A stretch of 25,606 nucleotides of DNA. Origin: Choristocarpus tenellus KU-1152. Its lineage: Eukaryota; Phaeophyceae. The notes beneath the pieces are model-generated. The model worked only from the letters and a program-made list of their open reading frames with translations. It was not told where the DNA came from and did not search any database. Below, piece by piece: positions 1 through 10,239 of this stretch. A program made the position numbers and the translations under genes. The DNA is taken from the NCBI GenBank assembly GCA_964200185.2, contig CAXNAD020000182.1, positions 1-25,606 on the forward strand. Direction: 5' to 3'. How positions within the stretch are numbered: position 1 is the first letter of the stretch; each line of letters starts with the position of its first letter.

Positions 1-229
1 CCCCCCCCCCCCCCAGATACTTTGAACCAAAATGTTCTTACTCTTAGCACTGCATCATCACTCTCACAGTGTAGAGGACGTGTTGGCAAAAACATACACT
101 GACTTCAGAGCCAGGTCAGCTAGGTGTTGCAAAACACACATACACATAAGGCAGTAGGAACAGGTTTTCTGGAGAAGTTCTGTGGTGACTTGGTACTATG
201 TACTTGCTGAAAGGAACCCTCCACAAAAC

Positions 230-363
230 CTGTGCCAGAGAAGACTCCACCTCCTCAGCAGTGCAGGCCCCTGACAACTCCCTCGATAGGATGTGTTGTG
301 TAAGCTCTTGTACAGTTGAACCGCCATCTTCCGCCTTGGCTGAAATAAGGGACAGAAGGAGAT
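230..363 (-). CDS. Predicted exon 12, helical segment
   Basis: After an AACGTTTCAG acceptor the frame reads LLLSLISAKAEDGG, then STVQELTQHILSRELSG, then ACTAEEVESSLAQ, with strong helical periodicity. It can end at GCACAG|GTTTTG in phase 0 (230), in which case the gene continues beyond the left edge. If that donor is not used, the frame reads through to a stop at 116, making this the last exon. I do not recognise the domain. Exons 8-12 could also belong to a second minus-strand gene. Confidence 0.5.
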
Positions 364-1287
364 CTGAAACGTTTTTTTTTAAACAGCAAAAGCAGAGCAG
401 TATCATCATTGATGAGGGGACTGAAGGGGGGCAGTTACACTTCTGTGACAACAATTAATGTAGTAGTTGCTATTCAAAATGGGCAGTTGAATTTTTTATT
501 ATAATAATCGTTAAAATAATAATACCATCAAAATTAATAGGCAGTTACACAATTTCAACAATATAATTGATTATCATTGTTCATATTTGTAAGGGGTTGT
601 GATTTTTACTATTATCAACACTATTCATAGGCAATTACCAGATGGCACTCGCAAAAATTTATCAATATTGAACGGGTCACTACCAAGAAAGCATAAAAAT
701 ATGTATGTTTTTCAGGTTTTAATGATATGCTAATACTGGGTGGTTGCTGCATTGCACGGACTAGTAATAGTGTAAACAAAAAATCGAAAAGGCAGATATG
801 ACAGAGGAAGGGGAGGATCAGACTCAAGGGCAAGCAGTGAATTAGAGACTATTTCAAACAAACAAACAAAAAATCATCGGCACTCCATACTGTGGGACAC
901 AACATTCCAATGCCAATACTAACATTAATAGTAACATGTATGATGATAATATTGACAATAACAATAATGCTAAAAATAATCGGATCAATGAGTACCGTCC
1001 ATGACTCCTTTTGTTCAAGTAGAGTCTGCACTTACATGTTATAGATATAAATATCTACACAACTTATAAATTAATTATGATCCTAACCTTCTAACCCTAG
1101 TGCCAACCACAACCCCCCCCTAAAAAAAATCCAATGAAAAAATAACATTCCAACAGGAGCTAGAAACCATACTGATCATTTTTCCTGTGATTCTTACTCT
1201 GACCTGTGCATTATTATCACTCCATCTCCAATTTATATGCACTTCAGGGTCACTTCAAGCACCCTCTACATCCAACTCTTAGAGTAC

Positions 1288-1458
1288 CTGCAATGCTCTG
1301 TACTTGCACACCGCCTTTGTCTGACACCTGCACAATGGCATTGCCATCATCATTGTGGCCAGGGTCTGACACGGGAGAAGGATCGCAACTTGGGGACATA
1401 TCCTCTTCCTCATCTCCCTCCCCTACCCCCTCCCTCCTTATGGGAGGAGGGAGTTCCG
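1288..1458 (-). CDS. Predicted exon 11, acidic segment
   Basis: The acceptor is GCCTTCTGTAG and the donor GCAG|GTACTC. It encodes ELPPPIRREGVGEGDEEED, then a Ser/Pro/Asp-rich stretch, then VQVQSIA. It starts and ends in phase 1. The final G joins the first two bases of exon 12 as Asp, giving the continuous helix-like text SIADLLLSLISAKAEDGG. That junction is the best support for exons 11 and 12 belonging together. The segment is acidic and likely cytosolic. Confidence 0.55.
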
Positions 1459-1731
1459 CTACAGAAGGCGTCCACAATGGGGAGAAGTAACAGACTTGGT
1501 ACCTGTTTATCAGTGTTAGGGGTTTCGGCAAGGGTTTTAAGAGACTACTAGTGATGTGGAGTTTTACTCTTTCCCAAAAAGGCACCATAGAGATATTTCC
1601 TGTTATTTTCTGGTTTACAACGGCACACAACAAATCTGACTCTTAATAATAGTATAGCACATTTACGGGGTTAGGACTGACCCTAAACATCGATAATAAA
1701 GATATCCAATTCATCAACATAAAGCCTGTAC

Positions 1732-1762
1732 CTTCTTCAACATGTGGGGGTAGTGAAAGTTT
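1732..1762 (-). CDS. Predicted microexon 10 of the minus-strand gene
   Basis: A 31-nt exon lies between ATTGCCAG and G|GTACAG and encodes KLSLPPHVEE plus one base. The base joins exon 11 as Ala, so the protein runs from PPHVEE through A into ELPPPIRREG. Both flanking phases agree. The small size keeps confidence moderate. Confidence 0.4.
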
Positions 1763-2042
1763 CTGGCAATCATGTCAATGTCAATTAGGTGTTGGCTACC
1801 TTGGTCTTTTTAAAGACTCACTACATGCGACATCAGTCTTGGTCAGGCGATGTTACTCGTACACACATTGGACCACCACTTTCATCCAATTTAGTTATCA
1901 TCACCACTACCAAGATATGATCTAGAATTTTCTAAAAAAATATCAACCCACTTCTAGGCACTCTTGAGTACTATGAAGTAATTTGTAGTTAGCTTAAAAC
2001 GCTTTGTAGAGTGGCACACACCTTGCAAATTCTTGTAAGAGA

Positions 2043-2096
2043 TTAATGTGTGTGCATGCACATGTGTGTGTGCATGTTTGTGTGTGCGTGTGTGTG
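2043..2096. repeat. (GT)n-rich imperfect microsatellite
   Basis: An imperfect GT/GC alternating purine-pyrimidine tract with interspersed GCATG steps. Confidence 0.85.
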
Positions 2097-2384
2097 CCAT
2101 TCTCCCTCCTGACTACACCACTAGGGGGTCAAACAAACAAAATATTTCTGTACTCAAAACTTTACCCCCCCAACCCATCTCCAAGAATTAACCTGAAAAT
2201 GCGAAAAAAGAAATTGTCAAGTCTTAACTGGAAGAGAACTACTTACAAATTACTTATGACTATGTCACATTATTAGTCACATTATTAATTGCAGCCTTAA
2301 CGAACATACTTACATGAAAATAAATAATATTTTCTGTATTGATACACTACTGAAAAACTCTGTAAAAAAAATAATAATACCAAT

Positions 2385-2580
2385 AATGAACTATTACTAT
2401 TATTTTCATCACCACTATCAACACTATGTATCATAATGTAATAAATTAATGCACTCTAGCAATCATCTCATGAACCACTACTACCACCACCATCACCACC
2501 ACCACCACCATCATCTCTGGTAGTATTACTATTAGTAGTATTCTTGTTACTATTATTATTATTATTATTGTCATCATCAT
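2385..2580. repeat. Cluster of trinucleotide microsatellites
   Basis: Interrupted (ATT)n, (CAC)n, (CAT)n and (TAT)n runs, including ACCACCATCACCACCACC at about 2480 and a pure ATT run at about 2550-2570. It lies directly beside candidate exon 9. Confidence 0.85.
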
Positions 2581-2709
2581 CTCACAAATGAATGCACTCT
2601 AATGCTCGAAGAATCGCCAGATTGGGATCAGTGCTGACATGGAGCCCACTGGCCAAAAGGACCCTATCCCTATCCCCCCGCCCCTGCCTCATCTTGCCTC
2701 CTCCTCCAC

Positions 2710-2780
2710 CTCTTTCCCCATGTTTAGCAGGTCCCAACACAGTCCCAGTATTCTTCTTCCGTTCTGGACATGGCAGACAC
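2710..2780 (-). CDS. Candidate exon 9 of the minus-strand gene
   Basis: The acceptor is GTTTTTGGCAG and the donor AAAGAG|GTGGAG. In the frame that fits both neighbours it reads VCHVQNGRRILGLCWDLLNM and then GKE, ending in phase 0. A second frame of the same region stays open to a CATTT|GTGAGA donor (exon 2780-2586) and also looks protein-like, but its end phase does not fit exon 10. The block is probably coding, while its frame and extent are uncertain. Confidence 0.35.
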
Positions 2781-2902
2781 CTGCCAAAAACATCCACCTT
2801 CCAAATGGCACAGATATATCCAGTCCCCCACGGACCAACACATATAAATAATGCTCATTTAAGTCTTGTTCGATTTCACCTTGCACCGAATGTTCTTTCA
2901 TA

Positions 2903-2977
2903 ACCAACATTTAGCATTCAACATTTAGCATTCAACATTCAACTTTCAACTTTCAACCTTCAACCTCCAACTCAACA
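2903..2977. repeat. Degenerate 7-bp tandem array
   Basis: Repeated variants of CATTCAA, CATTTAG and CTTTCAA run head to tail, drifting to CAACTCAAC at the right end. Confidence 0.8.
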
Positions 2978-3899
2978 CAGTCGATACAACCACCAACACT
3001 GCTCTCCTACTTCCAAAGTACTTGGAGTAATTGGACACAAAGAGCAGAGGAGTGTTGGATTCAAAAGCCAGCAACAGACCTTCAGAAACCCCAACCCTCA
3101 CCCTACCCCTATGATACAAATACCAAAAAATGCAACTAACATAAAAAAATAGCAGGAGTGATCTATTTAATTTCTACTGCAAATATGTCACTTAGTATAC
3201 AACTACAAGAAATAAGAATAAAATTACCAATACAAACCATAATCTGCTGTACCCCCAACCTAGAGCAAGACTTATCATTTCCATTCATTTCAATACAACG
3301 GCAGCTAGTGCTCCTGCATGATGACAATAATCAGTACCATAAACAACATGCATTCCTTGTACTATAAACACTAATCTACACCCTCTTAACATTTTGTAGA
3401 TGATGAGAAAGAGGTGTACCACAAAAAGATACTAGAAGTATACAAGAGGACGCAATGAACAAGGCTACAGAGTTTGTGTTGCTTACAAGGAACGCCATCT
3501 CACATCTCTGCAACAGCGGTTGCAAATCTTATGGAAATAAGAAAAACAACAAATAGACGCCTTCCTACAGTGAAGCATTTGTACAGAGTTCCAAAAAAAA
3601 GTGTTAAAAGAAAATTAATCTAATTGCTCCTATAACACTACCATTATCAATATACATCAGGAAAGATACTGTTGATATCAATCTTTTAGAGTAGGAGTTA
3701 TTCAGATGTGCTCAGTAAATGACGAAAATTGAAGAGAATAATACAGTACACCTCACCTAGAAAGTTATTGTTCATCAAGGCCTAACAAGACAACAAAGTC
3801 TCACACACAAAGACCACGCCATCCCTTAAAGTAATAAAACTGCTGTCACCATGTTTGTAAAAAAACCTGACCCTAACACCAACCCTAACCCATATTAGT

Positions 3900-3927
3900 A
3901 TTATCATCATCATCATCATCATCATTC
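3900..3927. repeat. (ATC)n microsatellite
   Basis: About eight consecutive ATC units in an intron. Confidence 0.9.
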
Positions 3928-4329
3928 CTATAGTTACCAATACCACAATCTACACATTTGTCTGGGACTAGGAACCGTTACTTCAACCCCACCTATCCCC
4001 AACCCGTGGTCAGAGGCACTAGACATTGCGCTACTCACCAACTGTAATTAACCAAGTTCAAACAGTTGCATCACGACTACTTCACTTGCATTTTTTCTCT
4101 GATGCTGATCTCAGTCATCCATCGCTCCACTCACCTCTACCCCTCCTCCCCCAAACCTTATTTAGCATTCAACTGCCCGAAACGAAGCGTTGCTAACCCG
4201 ATTTAGTATTTTTCTGTGTTCTATCTTACAGAATAGTTAAGACAGACAAAAGGGTTCAAATGTACCTGTGCTTGGCGCTTGGCACTTGGCACATGGTTTG
4301 AAACATAAAAAAAAGTGAATTTCTCTGAA

Positions 4330-4412
4330 AAACAAGTCTGACCTTGACCGAGTTTGAACCCACACATTCCGTTCACAGAAAATGGTAGACTACAACCACT
4401 GGGCTGTGATGA
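4330..4412 (-). repeat. Possible tRNA-derived SINE head
   Basis: On the minus strand, AGCCCAGTGGTTGTAGT resembles an A box and GGGTTCAAACTC a B box, about 40 nt apart as in tRNA genes. A stem-loop-like CTGTGAA segment sits between. There is no full cloverleaf, so it is not a functional tRNA. It overlaps a long open minus-strand frame (4221-4598) that might be mistaken for an exon. Confidence 0.35.
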
Positions 4413-4518
4413 AGTAAGTACATGCAAAAAAACGTCAATTGTCAATGATACTTGTAAACTTTTGGCATTGAAGTCTTGGGTGAAGGGCAGATTACTATTC
4501 ACGTGTGCGGTTGTCTTT

Positions 4519-4520
4519 GC

Positions 4521-4551
<31 letters not shown>
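4519..4551. repeat. (AAC)n microsatellite
   Basis: About eleven AAC units, uninterrupted. Confidence 0.95.
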
Positions 4552-4552
<1 letters not shown>

Positions 4553-4610
4553 AAGGTGAAAAGAGATGAGAGCTATTTCGTAGACAGACACATTGCAAAG
4601 ACGACCACTA

Positions 4611-4650
4611 TTCAATTATTCAATTATTCAATTATTCAATTATTCAATCA
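4611..4650. repeat. 8-bp tandem repeat
   Basis: TTCAATTA is repeated four times, with a fifth copy ending TTCAATCA. Confidence 0.95.
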
Positions 4651-5008
4651 ATGACCACGTCCATCCCGTTTCTGTTGAAACTCCGTAAGGACCCAGCAAA
4701 GTAATTAGTTTCATCTCTGGCTTTCTGCCGGCGACCTTCCAGTCAAAAAAGAAACAAAAAGGGGTTCCATTTCTGAAACTTCAACCACAGTAACATTTTT
4801 TTTTTCGTATCGAGAAACAAATCTATTCCGGATGTTCAAATGCGGTAATAGAATCAGAATAATAACTAAGAACCCGTATCAGCCGTAATCACAAAAAAAA
4901 ATCTTAGAAAGAAACATAATCCAACAAACAAACAGTACTCTTCTCCTCCGCTACAGAAAGACCTTTTTGGTACTACTATTAGTAGTAGTAGCTCTGTGTT
5001 TAGACTAT

Positions 5009-5040
5009 TGGGGTTAGGGTTAGGGTTAGGGTTAAGGGTT
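5009..5040 (+). repeat. Interstitial TTAGGG telomere-type repeat
   Basis: Three to four TTAGGG units end in a variant TTAAGGG and a T run. It is the longest of many short telomere-type motifs in the window. It is internal DNA, not a chromosome end, because sequence continues on both sides. Confidence 0.9.
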
Positions 5041-5474
5041 TTTTTTTCTTTATTTCCTCTTGGGGTGTGTGGACAACACCTCATAAAACGCGTTTAGGAA
5101 CATAAAATCTAGCACATCTCCAGCCAAACAAGAAATGCAAACCCTCAACTGAATGTGACCTTCCACCACCAGCAGACTACATTGTACCCGTGCGGGATGA
5201 CTTCAAAAAAATCTGTTCAATAATGTAAGTGCAAATAGTCGTATCGTAATGAGGGTTATGCAAAATTGTACACTGACCAGCAGACCTCCAATACTTTTCA
5301 CACGGGAGTTACAGAATTTTCCAGACTTCCCAGAGGACCCCCCCACCAGGCTATTATACACTTCTAGTTAAAAACACTTTTCTCAATACATCAAAGGCTA
5401 CACTCGTTACCCGTTGAAAAGAAATTTCCGCAGGAATATTCTTAATTTAAAAACAGCACTCTGGTGCAACACAC

Positions 5475-5517
5475 CAACCACTGCTGCGCCCTGTCTGTAC
5501 CAGCCAACACAGTCCAA
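5475..5517 (-). CDS. Candidate exon 8 of the minus-strand gene
   Basis: After CATCATCAG at 5518 the frame reads LDCVGWYRQGAAVV and can end at G|GTGTGT. It starts in phase 0, as exon 7 requires, and leaves one base, as candidate exon 9 requires. The pyrimidine tract is weak and the exon is only 43 nt, so this is a placement by phase with low certainty. Longer alternatives using other donors in this GC-richer patch are possible. Confidence 0.25.
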
Positions 5518-6033
5518 CTGATGATGTACAGGGCGGTTCAATGCACAGAAAATTCTACAAATTTTCCAAAAGCATTTTTGGAAACTGCAGTGGCACAAAC
5601 AAGTACATCTGTGGATTGATTTGTTCGTGGCATCATTAACACAACGGATGACTTATTCTTCCACCACACTAACCGCTGTATCTTTTGTTGCTCTAGATTT
5701 TATCAAAGCAGGAGAAGGAAACAATAGATCACATTTTTTTTTTAATCCGGTAAAAATTCTTAGAAACCATACACGCCTGACTTTCACTACCAAAATGAGG
5801 TTGCATCAAAAATGCTTGTCGCATGCATTGCTCATTCAGCATAGATATTTCAGATGCCTGCCAAGCAGGCATTTGTCCCAGGCACAGGGGATGGATAAAG
5901 GGTCACCCCCACTGTAAAAACCATCACTATACCAAGAAGCCCCTTCTATTACCCATGAATCAAAGTTATCTATGGTATCACATCTATGGTATCACATATC
6001 TTAAAATCCACATATCAGTCCGTGCCAAATCAT

Positions 6034-6110
6034 CATTTTGATGTCATTTTGATATCATTTTGATATCATTTTGATGTCATTTTGATATCATTTTGATGCC
6101 ATTTTGATAT
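6034..6110. repeat. 11-bp tandem repeat, seven copies
   Basis: The unit ATTTTGATATC occurs seven times head to tail, with copies varying at two positions (GTC, ATC or GCC endings). It lies between exon 7 and candidate exon 8. Confidence 0.95.
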
Positions 6111-6700
6111 CAGCAGCCTAGCATAATCAGGCATAGTGGGCATGATAGTGAGGCTAAAGCTTATGGGCTGTACGGCCAGGGTCTCGCTAGTGGGAATGTG
6201 ACATCTTCGATCCAGACAGACCCGCATTCTGTCATCAACCAATCAAACTCGTCCATCATCGACCAATCAAAACATAATCAACATTGTCTTATGTATTACT
6301 CCACCTATACTCTAACCCTAACACATATTGCTAGATAGTGATGGCAATAGACCATAGCTTGTGCCATAAATAGAGGAGATAATAATAACAAAATCCTCCA
6401 CACAGCTATCTAAAGCAACAACAACAAAAAAAGCATCGCTGCTGCCATACATATCTTAATCTTCCCTGACCCTAACCATAAACCTTAGCAGACAAAAAAA
6501 TGAAATAAAAAGAAAAAAAAACAGGGAGACAACAGACAACTACTCCAACCAATGGAAACTCTTCAAATCTCAACATCACAGTCAAAAGGTTTTATAACAG
6601 TATGGCTAGCAATATAGTTAACACAGTTAATATAGCAAACAATCTAGGGCAAGGCTGATACTGATGACCGACCAATGAGGCATTGTGCTGCTGACCTCAC

Positions 6701-6771
6701 CTGGTCCCCCACCTGCAACGATGTCCCAGCCTGTTCAGACAGTATCACACCTACCACCCCAGTGGAGTCGT
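6701..6771 (-). CDS. Unrecognised multi-exon gene, exon 7
   Basis: The acceptor is GATCCTTGACAG and the donor GACCAG|GTGAGG. Two leading bases complete Asp with the G left over from exon 6. The frame reads DSTGVVGVILSEQAGTSLQ, then VGDQ, and ends in phase 0. An earlier donor (TTGCAG|GTGGGG) keeps the same phase. It follows the membrane helix by about 14 residues. The next exon must start in phase 0 beyond a long intron. Confidence 0.55.
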
Positions 6772-6884
6772 CTGTCAAGGATCAACAACAAGGATCAATA
6801 ATAACAAAACATTCGTTGACAATAAAAGAAAGGGCAGAGTTTGATCTTGTTCAATGACTTTCATTGATTCAATCGACAACAGCA

Positions 6885-6907
6885 AAATAATAATAATAAT
6901 AATAATA
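6885..6907. repeat. (AAT)n microsatellite
   Basis: About seven AAT units in an intron. Confidence 0.9.
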
Positions 6908-7115
6908 CAAAAATGACAATAATGATAATGAAAATGATACTACTAGTAATAATAACGGATGCTGGCGAGAGATAACACCGCTAACCCTAACCCTACCAAA
7001 CACAAAACGTCAGTAATAAAATAAAACGGAATGAACTGCAATTGCTACACGTCTCAGTCAAGATCTGTACACAGTAAGACAACTGATATGCCGATGTTCT
7101 TACAAGACATTGTGA

Positions 7116-7144
7116 AATAAATATATATATATATATATATATAT
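7116..7144. repeat. (AT)n microsatellite
   Basis: An uninterrupted AT dinucleotide run of about 13 units. Confidence 0.95.
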
Positions 7145-7651
7145 GCTCTTTTCTTTTTTCAAGTATGAAATTCGGATTTTTGCAATTGCAACCAGGCTGC
7201 TGCCAAAGATACATTTTTGTGACATTTCACCCATCCTTGTATGCACCACAACTTAGGTTTAGGGTTAGACCACAGACCAATTGACAACGACGAAATGTCA
7301 TCAACTACATCCTTTCAATTTCTAGATAAAGATGATTGATCGCAATATATTGTAAACATCGATGAAGGGGGAGGTGGGGTCATCATGCCGCCAGTGAACT
7401 ACATTACTACATTTTTCTTTCAAAAGGGAGGGATGCTTTTGCTTGCTTCAACACAAGGAGGACAACATGCCTTCATATCAAAAGAGGGTACATAGTCTAA
7501 CCTTATCTTTAAGCCACATCATGCATGATGGCCGATTAACAGATCACAACTCTTGAACTACGTACATACAGTCACATGTGCACACATTGGTGGAATATCT
7601 AACCCTTTAACAGCAGAATAGTTAACCCCTTTAGTGGTAAATTCCAAACAC

Positions 7652-7813
7652 CTGGGGTGCAAAAGCCGCCATGCACAAGACAGGACTTGGTTAATAAGAA
7701 AAAAGTGGTAAAAGTGGCAACTAGACATCCAAGCAGTGCTATCACCAAAACCAACAGCCTGCTGGGAGAACACTCCAGCCCGCAGCCCCCTGCATTGCCT
7801 ACAGCATGCTCCG
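7652..7813 (-). CDS. Unrecognised multi-exon gene, exon 6 with a membrane helix
   Basis: The acceptor is GCTCTTTTCAG and the donor CCCAG|GTGTTT. The two leading bases complete Ala with the G from exon 5, across a 391-nt intron. The frame fixed by that junction encodes a textbook transmembrane helix, LLVLVIALLGCLVATFTTFF, flanked by Ser/Arg before and Lys/Ser/Cys after. That makes the product a membrane protein. Another frame is also open but does not match the phase. Confidence 0.65.
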
Positions 7814-7860
7814 CTGAAAAGAGCTACAACATGCACTATAGGACATCTCAACAACCCCCG

Positions 7861-7898
7861 ACATATCCCGACATATCCCGACATATCCCGACATATCT
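7861..7898. repeat. 10-bp tandem repeat
   Basis: ACATATCCCG is repeated three times, followed by a partial fourth copy, in the 391-nt intron between exons 5 and 6. Confidence 0.9.
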
Positions 7899-8204
7899 CA
7901 ATGCACCACCGCATACCATTGCCCTAACCCTAGCCCTCCCCAGCCAGGGTATTAACAGATTTTAAAGTGTTCGCAGAAGCTGTTCGCAGGACATGTTATA
8001 ACTCTCACTAGTGGGGCACAAATTGAAATGCCGCATTCTAACGCATCCAGCCCTAACCCTAATCCTAACCCCATCTGCACTACTATTGACGGTACTGTTG
8101 GAAAGGTTCATCTGTCCATCTCAGTTCCTGTGCGAAACATGACCTCTCTCGAGACTTTGATGTATCCACATCAAGCATCTTGAACAGATCCATCTCCCAC
8201 TCAC

Positions 8205-8798
8205 CCATGGCAGAGTGGTCCAAGTACAGGTTCATAGGTGGAGATCCTTCCCAGACATCTATCAAGCTCCTTCCTCCAAGACTACACCCTTTACATACAG
8301 CTATCTGCTGGTTATGAGCAACACCTAAGTTATCGACCTTCAACGCCACTCCCCCATTACCGCCTTGCCAGGCATGTCCAAGTCCCGCCACTTCCATGTA
8401 TTCTTCAGCAGTGTCTTGTCTGGTCCTCTTGATAAATTCTAAAGCCTTTGCAGTTGACAAGCACGCAAACAAACTATGCATAGATTGAAAACTCCAAACG
8501 ACCATCCTCCTTGCACTATTAGATGGTAAGAACCACCAGGAAGTAGCCTTGGACGGCTTGAATGGAGGAATGTGATGGGGCATTCCATCTCTCTTTCTCC
8601 TCTCTTGTTCCTCGTCCAATAAGTTGCCTAAGCTAGCCACACTCATAATACATTGCCCACATGTGTAAACCTGGTATACATGGTAAATCCACTGAGCACT
8701 GGAAGGATTTGCTGCCAACCCTAACCCCAAGATGCCATGCACAAAAGAATACCATAATCGGCCCAGTCTCTTGGTTGCTAAGACCTGACATAACAGTC
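8205..8798 (-). CDS. Unrecognised multi-exon gene, large exon 5
   Basis: This is the longest coding block of the minus-strand gene: 197 full codons on the minus strand. The open frame runs on to a stop at 8083, but a perfect CATGG|GTGAGT donor at 8204 should end the exon at 8205. The preferred acceptor (TTACTCTGCTAG) ends at 8799, and an alternative at 8842 would add residues. The product begins LLCQVLATKRLGRLWYSF and has hydrophobic or amphipathic stretches over its first 60 residues. A basic DEEQERRKRDG segment, a Trp/Phe-rich section and a Gly-rich section with CKGC follow. There is no ATG at the left end of the open frame (a GTG at 8853), so this is an internal exon and not a separate gene. 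I do not recognise the family. Confidence 0.7.
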
Positions 8799-8891
8799 CT
8801 AGCAGAGTAAGAGGAAACCACTCCGGTGGCAAGGGATCTGACTGGGCAATCACACGCTAGTTGCTCTATTTGTTTTCAAAGCACTTGACAC

Positions 8892-8931
8892 CTTTACACA
8901 CCCAGCTCTCAAAGCCGATTGCTGTGAAGCA
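8892..8931 (-). CDS. Unrecognised multi-exon gene, predicted small exon 4
   Basis: A very good acceptor (a pyrimidine-rich tract ending ATGTTCAG) precedes 8931. Thirteen codons read CFTAIGFESWVCK, then one G is left before GTGTCA. Joined to the acceptor at 8799 it gives Gly and continues straight into the large exon 5 across a 93-nt intron. It starts in phase 0, so at least one unseen exon must lie between it and exon 3. Confidence 0.45.
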
Positions 8932-9764
8932 CTGAACATGAAAATAGTAGCAGCAGGGGCTATTGGCAAAGGTTTCTAGAGATGGTACTAATTAACTTGC
9001 ATACTGTGTTTATTCCTTCTTTCACTTGGTTCTAAAATTGGATGCAAAAAAATGCCACCATGGGTACCCTGCGTGACATTATTCTTGTGATTGTCAAATC
9101 TATTATCTCAAGTTATTATTCTTGTTAAAGTGTATGTTATTATGCTATTATCAATACTCCTCCAAATATTATTATTGTTGTAGTTGTTACTCTAATCAGA
9201 GTGATAATTGCAACTAAAAATAGGTAATGAACTTGGACAAACAAAAGGAAAAAGGTGATACGAAAAATGACATCACTGGTCCCAGTAGCATCTGGAAGTC
9301 CCTCTCAAGTTGTTCCAATCTTTAGGAGAAACTAATTCATAGACCACTGATTATTTATGCCAAAAACTAGGCATGTTCCAATGCCGTTGCCACAGCTGGA
9401 GGTGAAGATAGTGTGAACAAAGATTATATAGAGTGAAAAAAATATTTTGAAAAAACTTCAATATTATCATACCATATTCATGATATCATATTGTGTCAAA
9501 AGGCGCACCACTACATGAAGGGGACACTGACTGCACGTCAATACTTAACCCTAACCTAACTCTAACCTAACTCTAATCCATATTTTCTATCCTTTGACAA
9601 GCTTTTGAATCCTCTTGTATACAGGGACCAACCAAACACCCCTTCATGGATTTGCGGTCTAGTGTACAAGCTCAAAGATTGCAGTAGGGCAGTAATAATT
9701 GCAATTAAAAAAGGTTTTGAAAGACCTCAAGGTCGGTAAAGAGAAGAATGCATGTCCTCCTTAC

Positions 9765-9929
9765 AGTGAAGCACCAGATGGACCAAAATATTGGAATTAG
9801 TCAGCGTGTCAGGTGGGCCTGCCGCTCCACGAGGGAAGTTCAACTTCAGACCAAAACGTGAGGGACGCTCGTGGTGTTGCAGTTTTCCAGGTACAAAAAT
9901 GCCTTGATCATACGATACCGTCGAATGAG
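9765..9929 (-). CDS. Unrecognised multi-exon gene, exon 3
   Basis: This exon has no start codon. On the minus strand an excellent acceptor (ATCACTCACCTCAG) is followed by 54 open codons and a T|GTAAGG donor. The two leading bases complete Ala with the G left from exon 2. It encodes HSTVSYDQGIFVPGKLQHH, then ERPSRFGLKLNFPRG, then NSNILVHLVLH, with normal protein composition. The leftover T requires a next exon starting with two bases. I could not place that exon with confidence between 9764 and 8932. A candidate after an acceptor at 9661-9660 has a weak donor. Confidence 0.65.
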
Positions 9930-10239
9930 CTGAGGTGAGTGATAATCACTGCCCTATGTGCAATGTGCCACAATTAAGTCGAATATTCAGAGTTGGGGCA
10001 AACAAAGACGACCAGCGAATACTATGAGATGATGGTAAGATTATTTCGTTTGTGTTGCATCATAAGCAAGGGTACGATAGGTAAGTCCATCGCATCATCT
10101 ACAACTGCAAGGTGAGAGGGATTGACAATGGTACGTTTGAGCAAAACAAACCCCACCTTTGAGTGCACACTGGTAACGGAAGAAAAAAACTAGTTATGCA
10201 ATTCAAACGACGAGTCAATGCAGTCTCAATAGGTCTCAC

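Larger units (their letters stand above)
364..6700 (-). other. Long introns of the minus-strand gene with microsatellites
   Basis: Between candidate exons 7 and 12 the DNA is A/C-rich on the plus strand (T/G-rich in the sense of the gene) and full of simple repeats. No recognisable gene or transposon coding region was seen here. Many short ORFs are present but lack family features. Candidate exons 8-11 interrupt it as listed separately. Confidence 0.4.

Noticed and set aside
1-14. Poly-C run at the left edge
   Set aside because: It may be a true homopolymer or an assembly edge, and nothing more can be said.
2592-2903. Plus-strand Pro-rich ORFs
   Set aside because: They mirror the better-supported minus-strand exon region and sit in the wrong strand sense for the local composition.
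3380-3420. A third fold-back family B copy
   Set aside because: Only about 14 bases (ACATTTTGTAGATG) match, without arms.
3496-3516. A 21-nt microexon between TTGCAG and CTT|GTAAGC on the minus strand
   Set aside because: It is phase-compatible with several positions, but too short to support without transcripts.
4221-4598. Minus ORF of 125 codons as an exon
   Set aside because: Splice sites exist, but it contains the (AAC)n repeat read as poly-Val and a tRNA-like A/B box pair, so it is more likely a repeat in an intron.
5009-5040. A chromosome end
   Set aside because: Only about four units, with ordinary sequence on both sides.
8083-8853. A 256-codon minus ORF as a single-exon gene
   Set aside because: It starts at GTG, has no early ATG, and a perfect GTGAGT donor at 8204 joins in frame to exon 6. 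It is better read as an internal exon.
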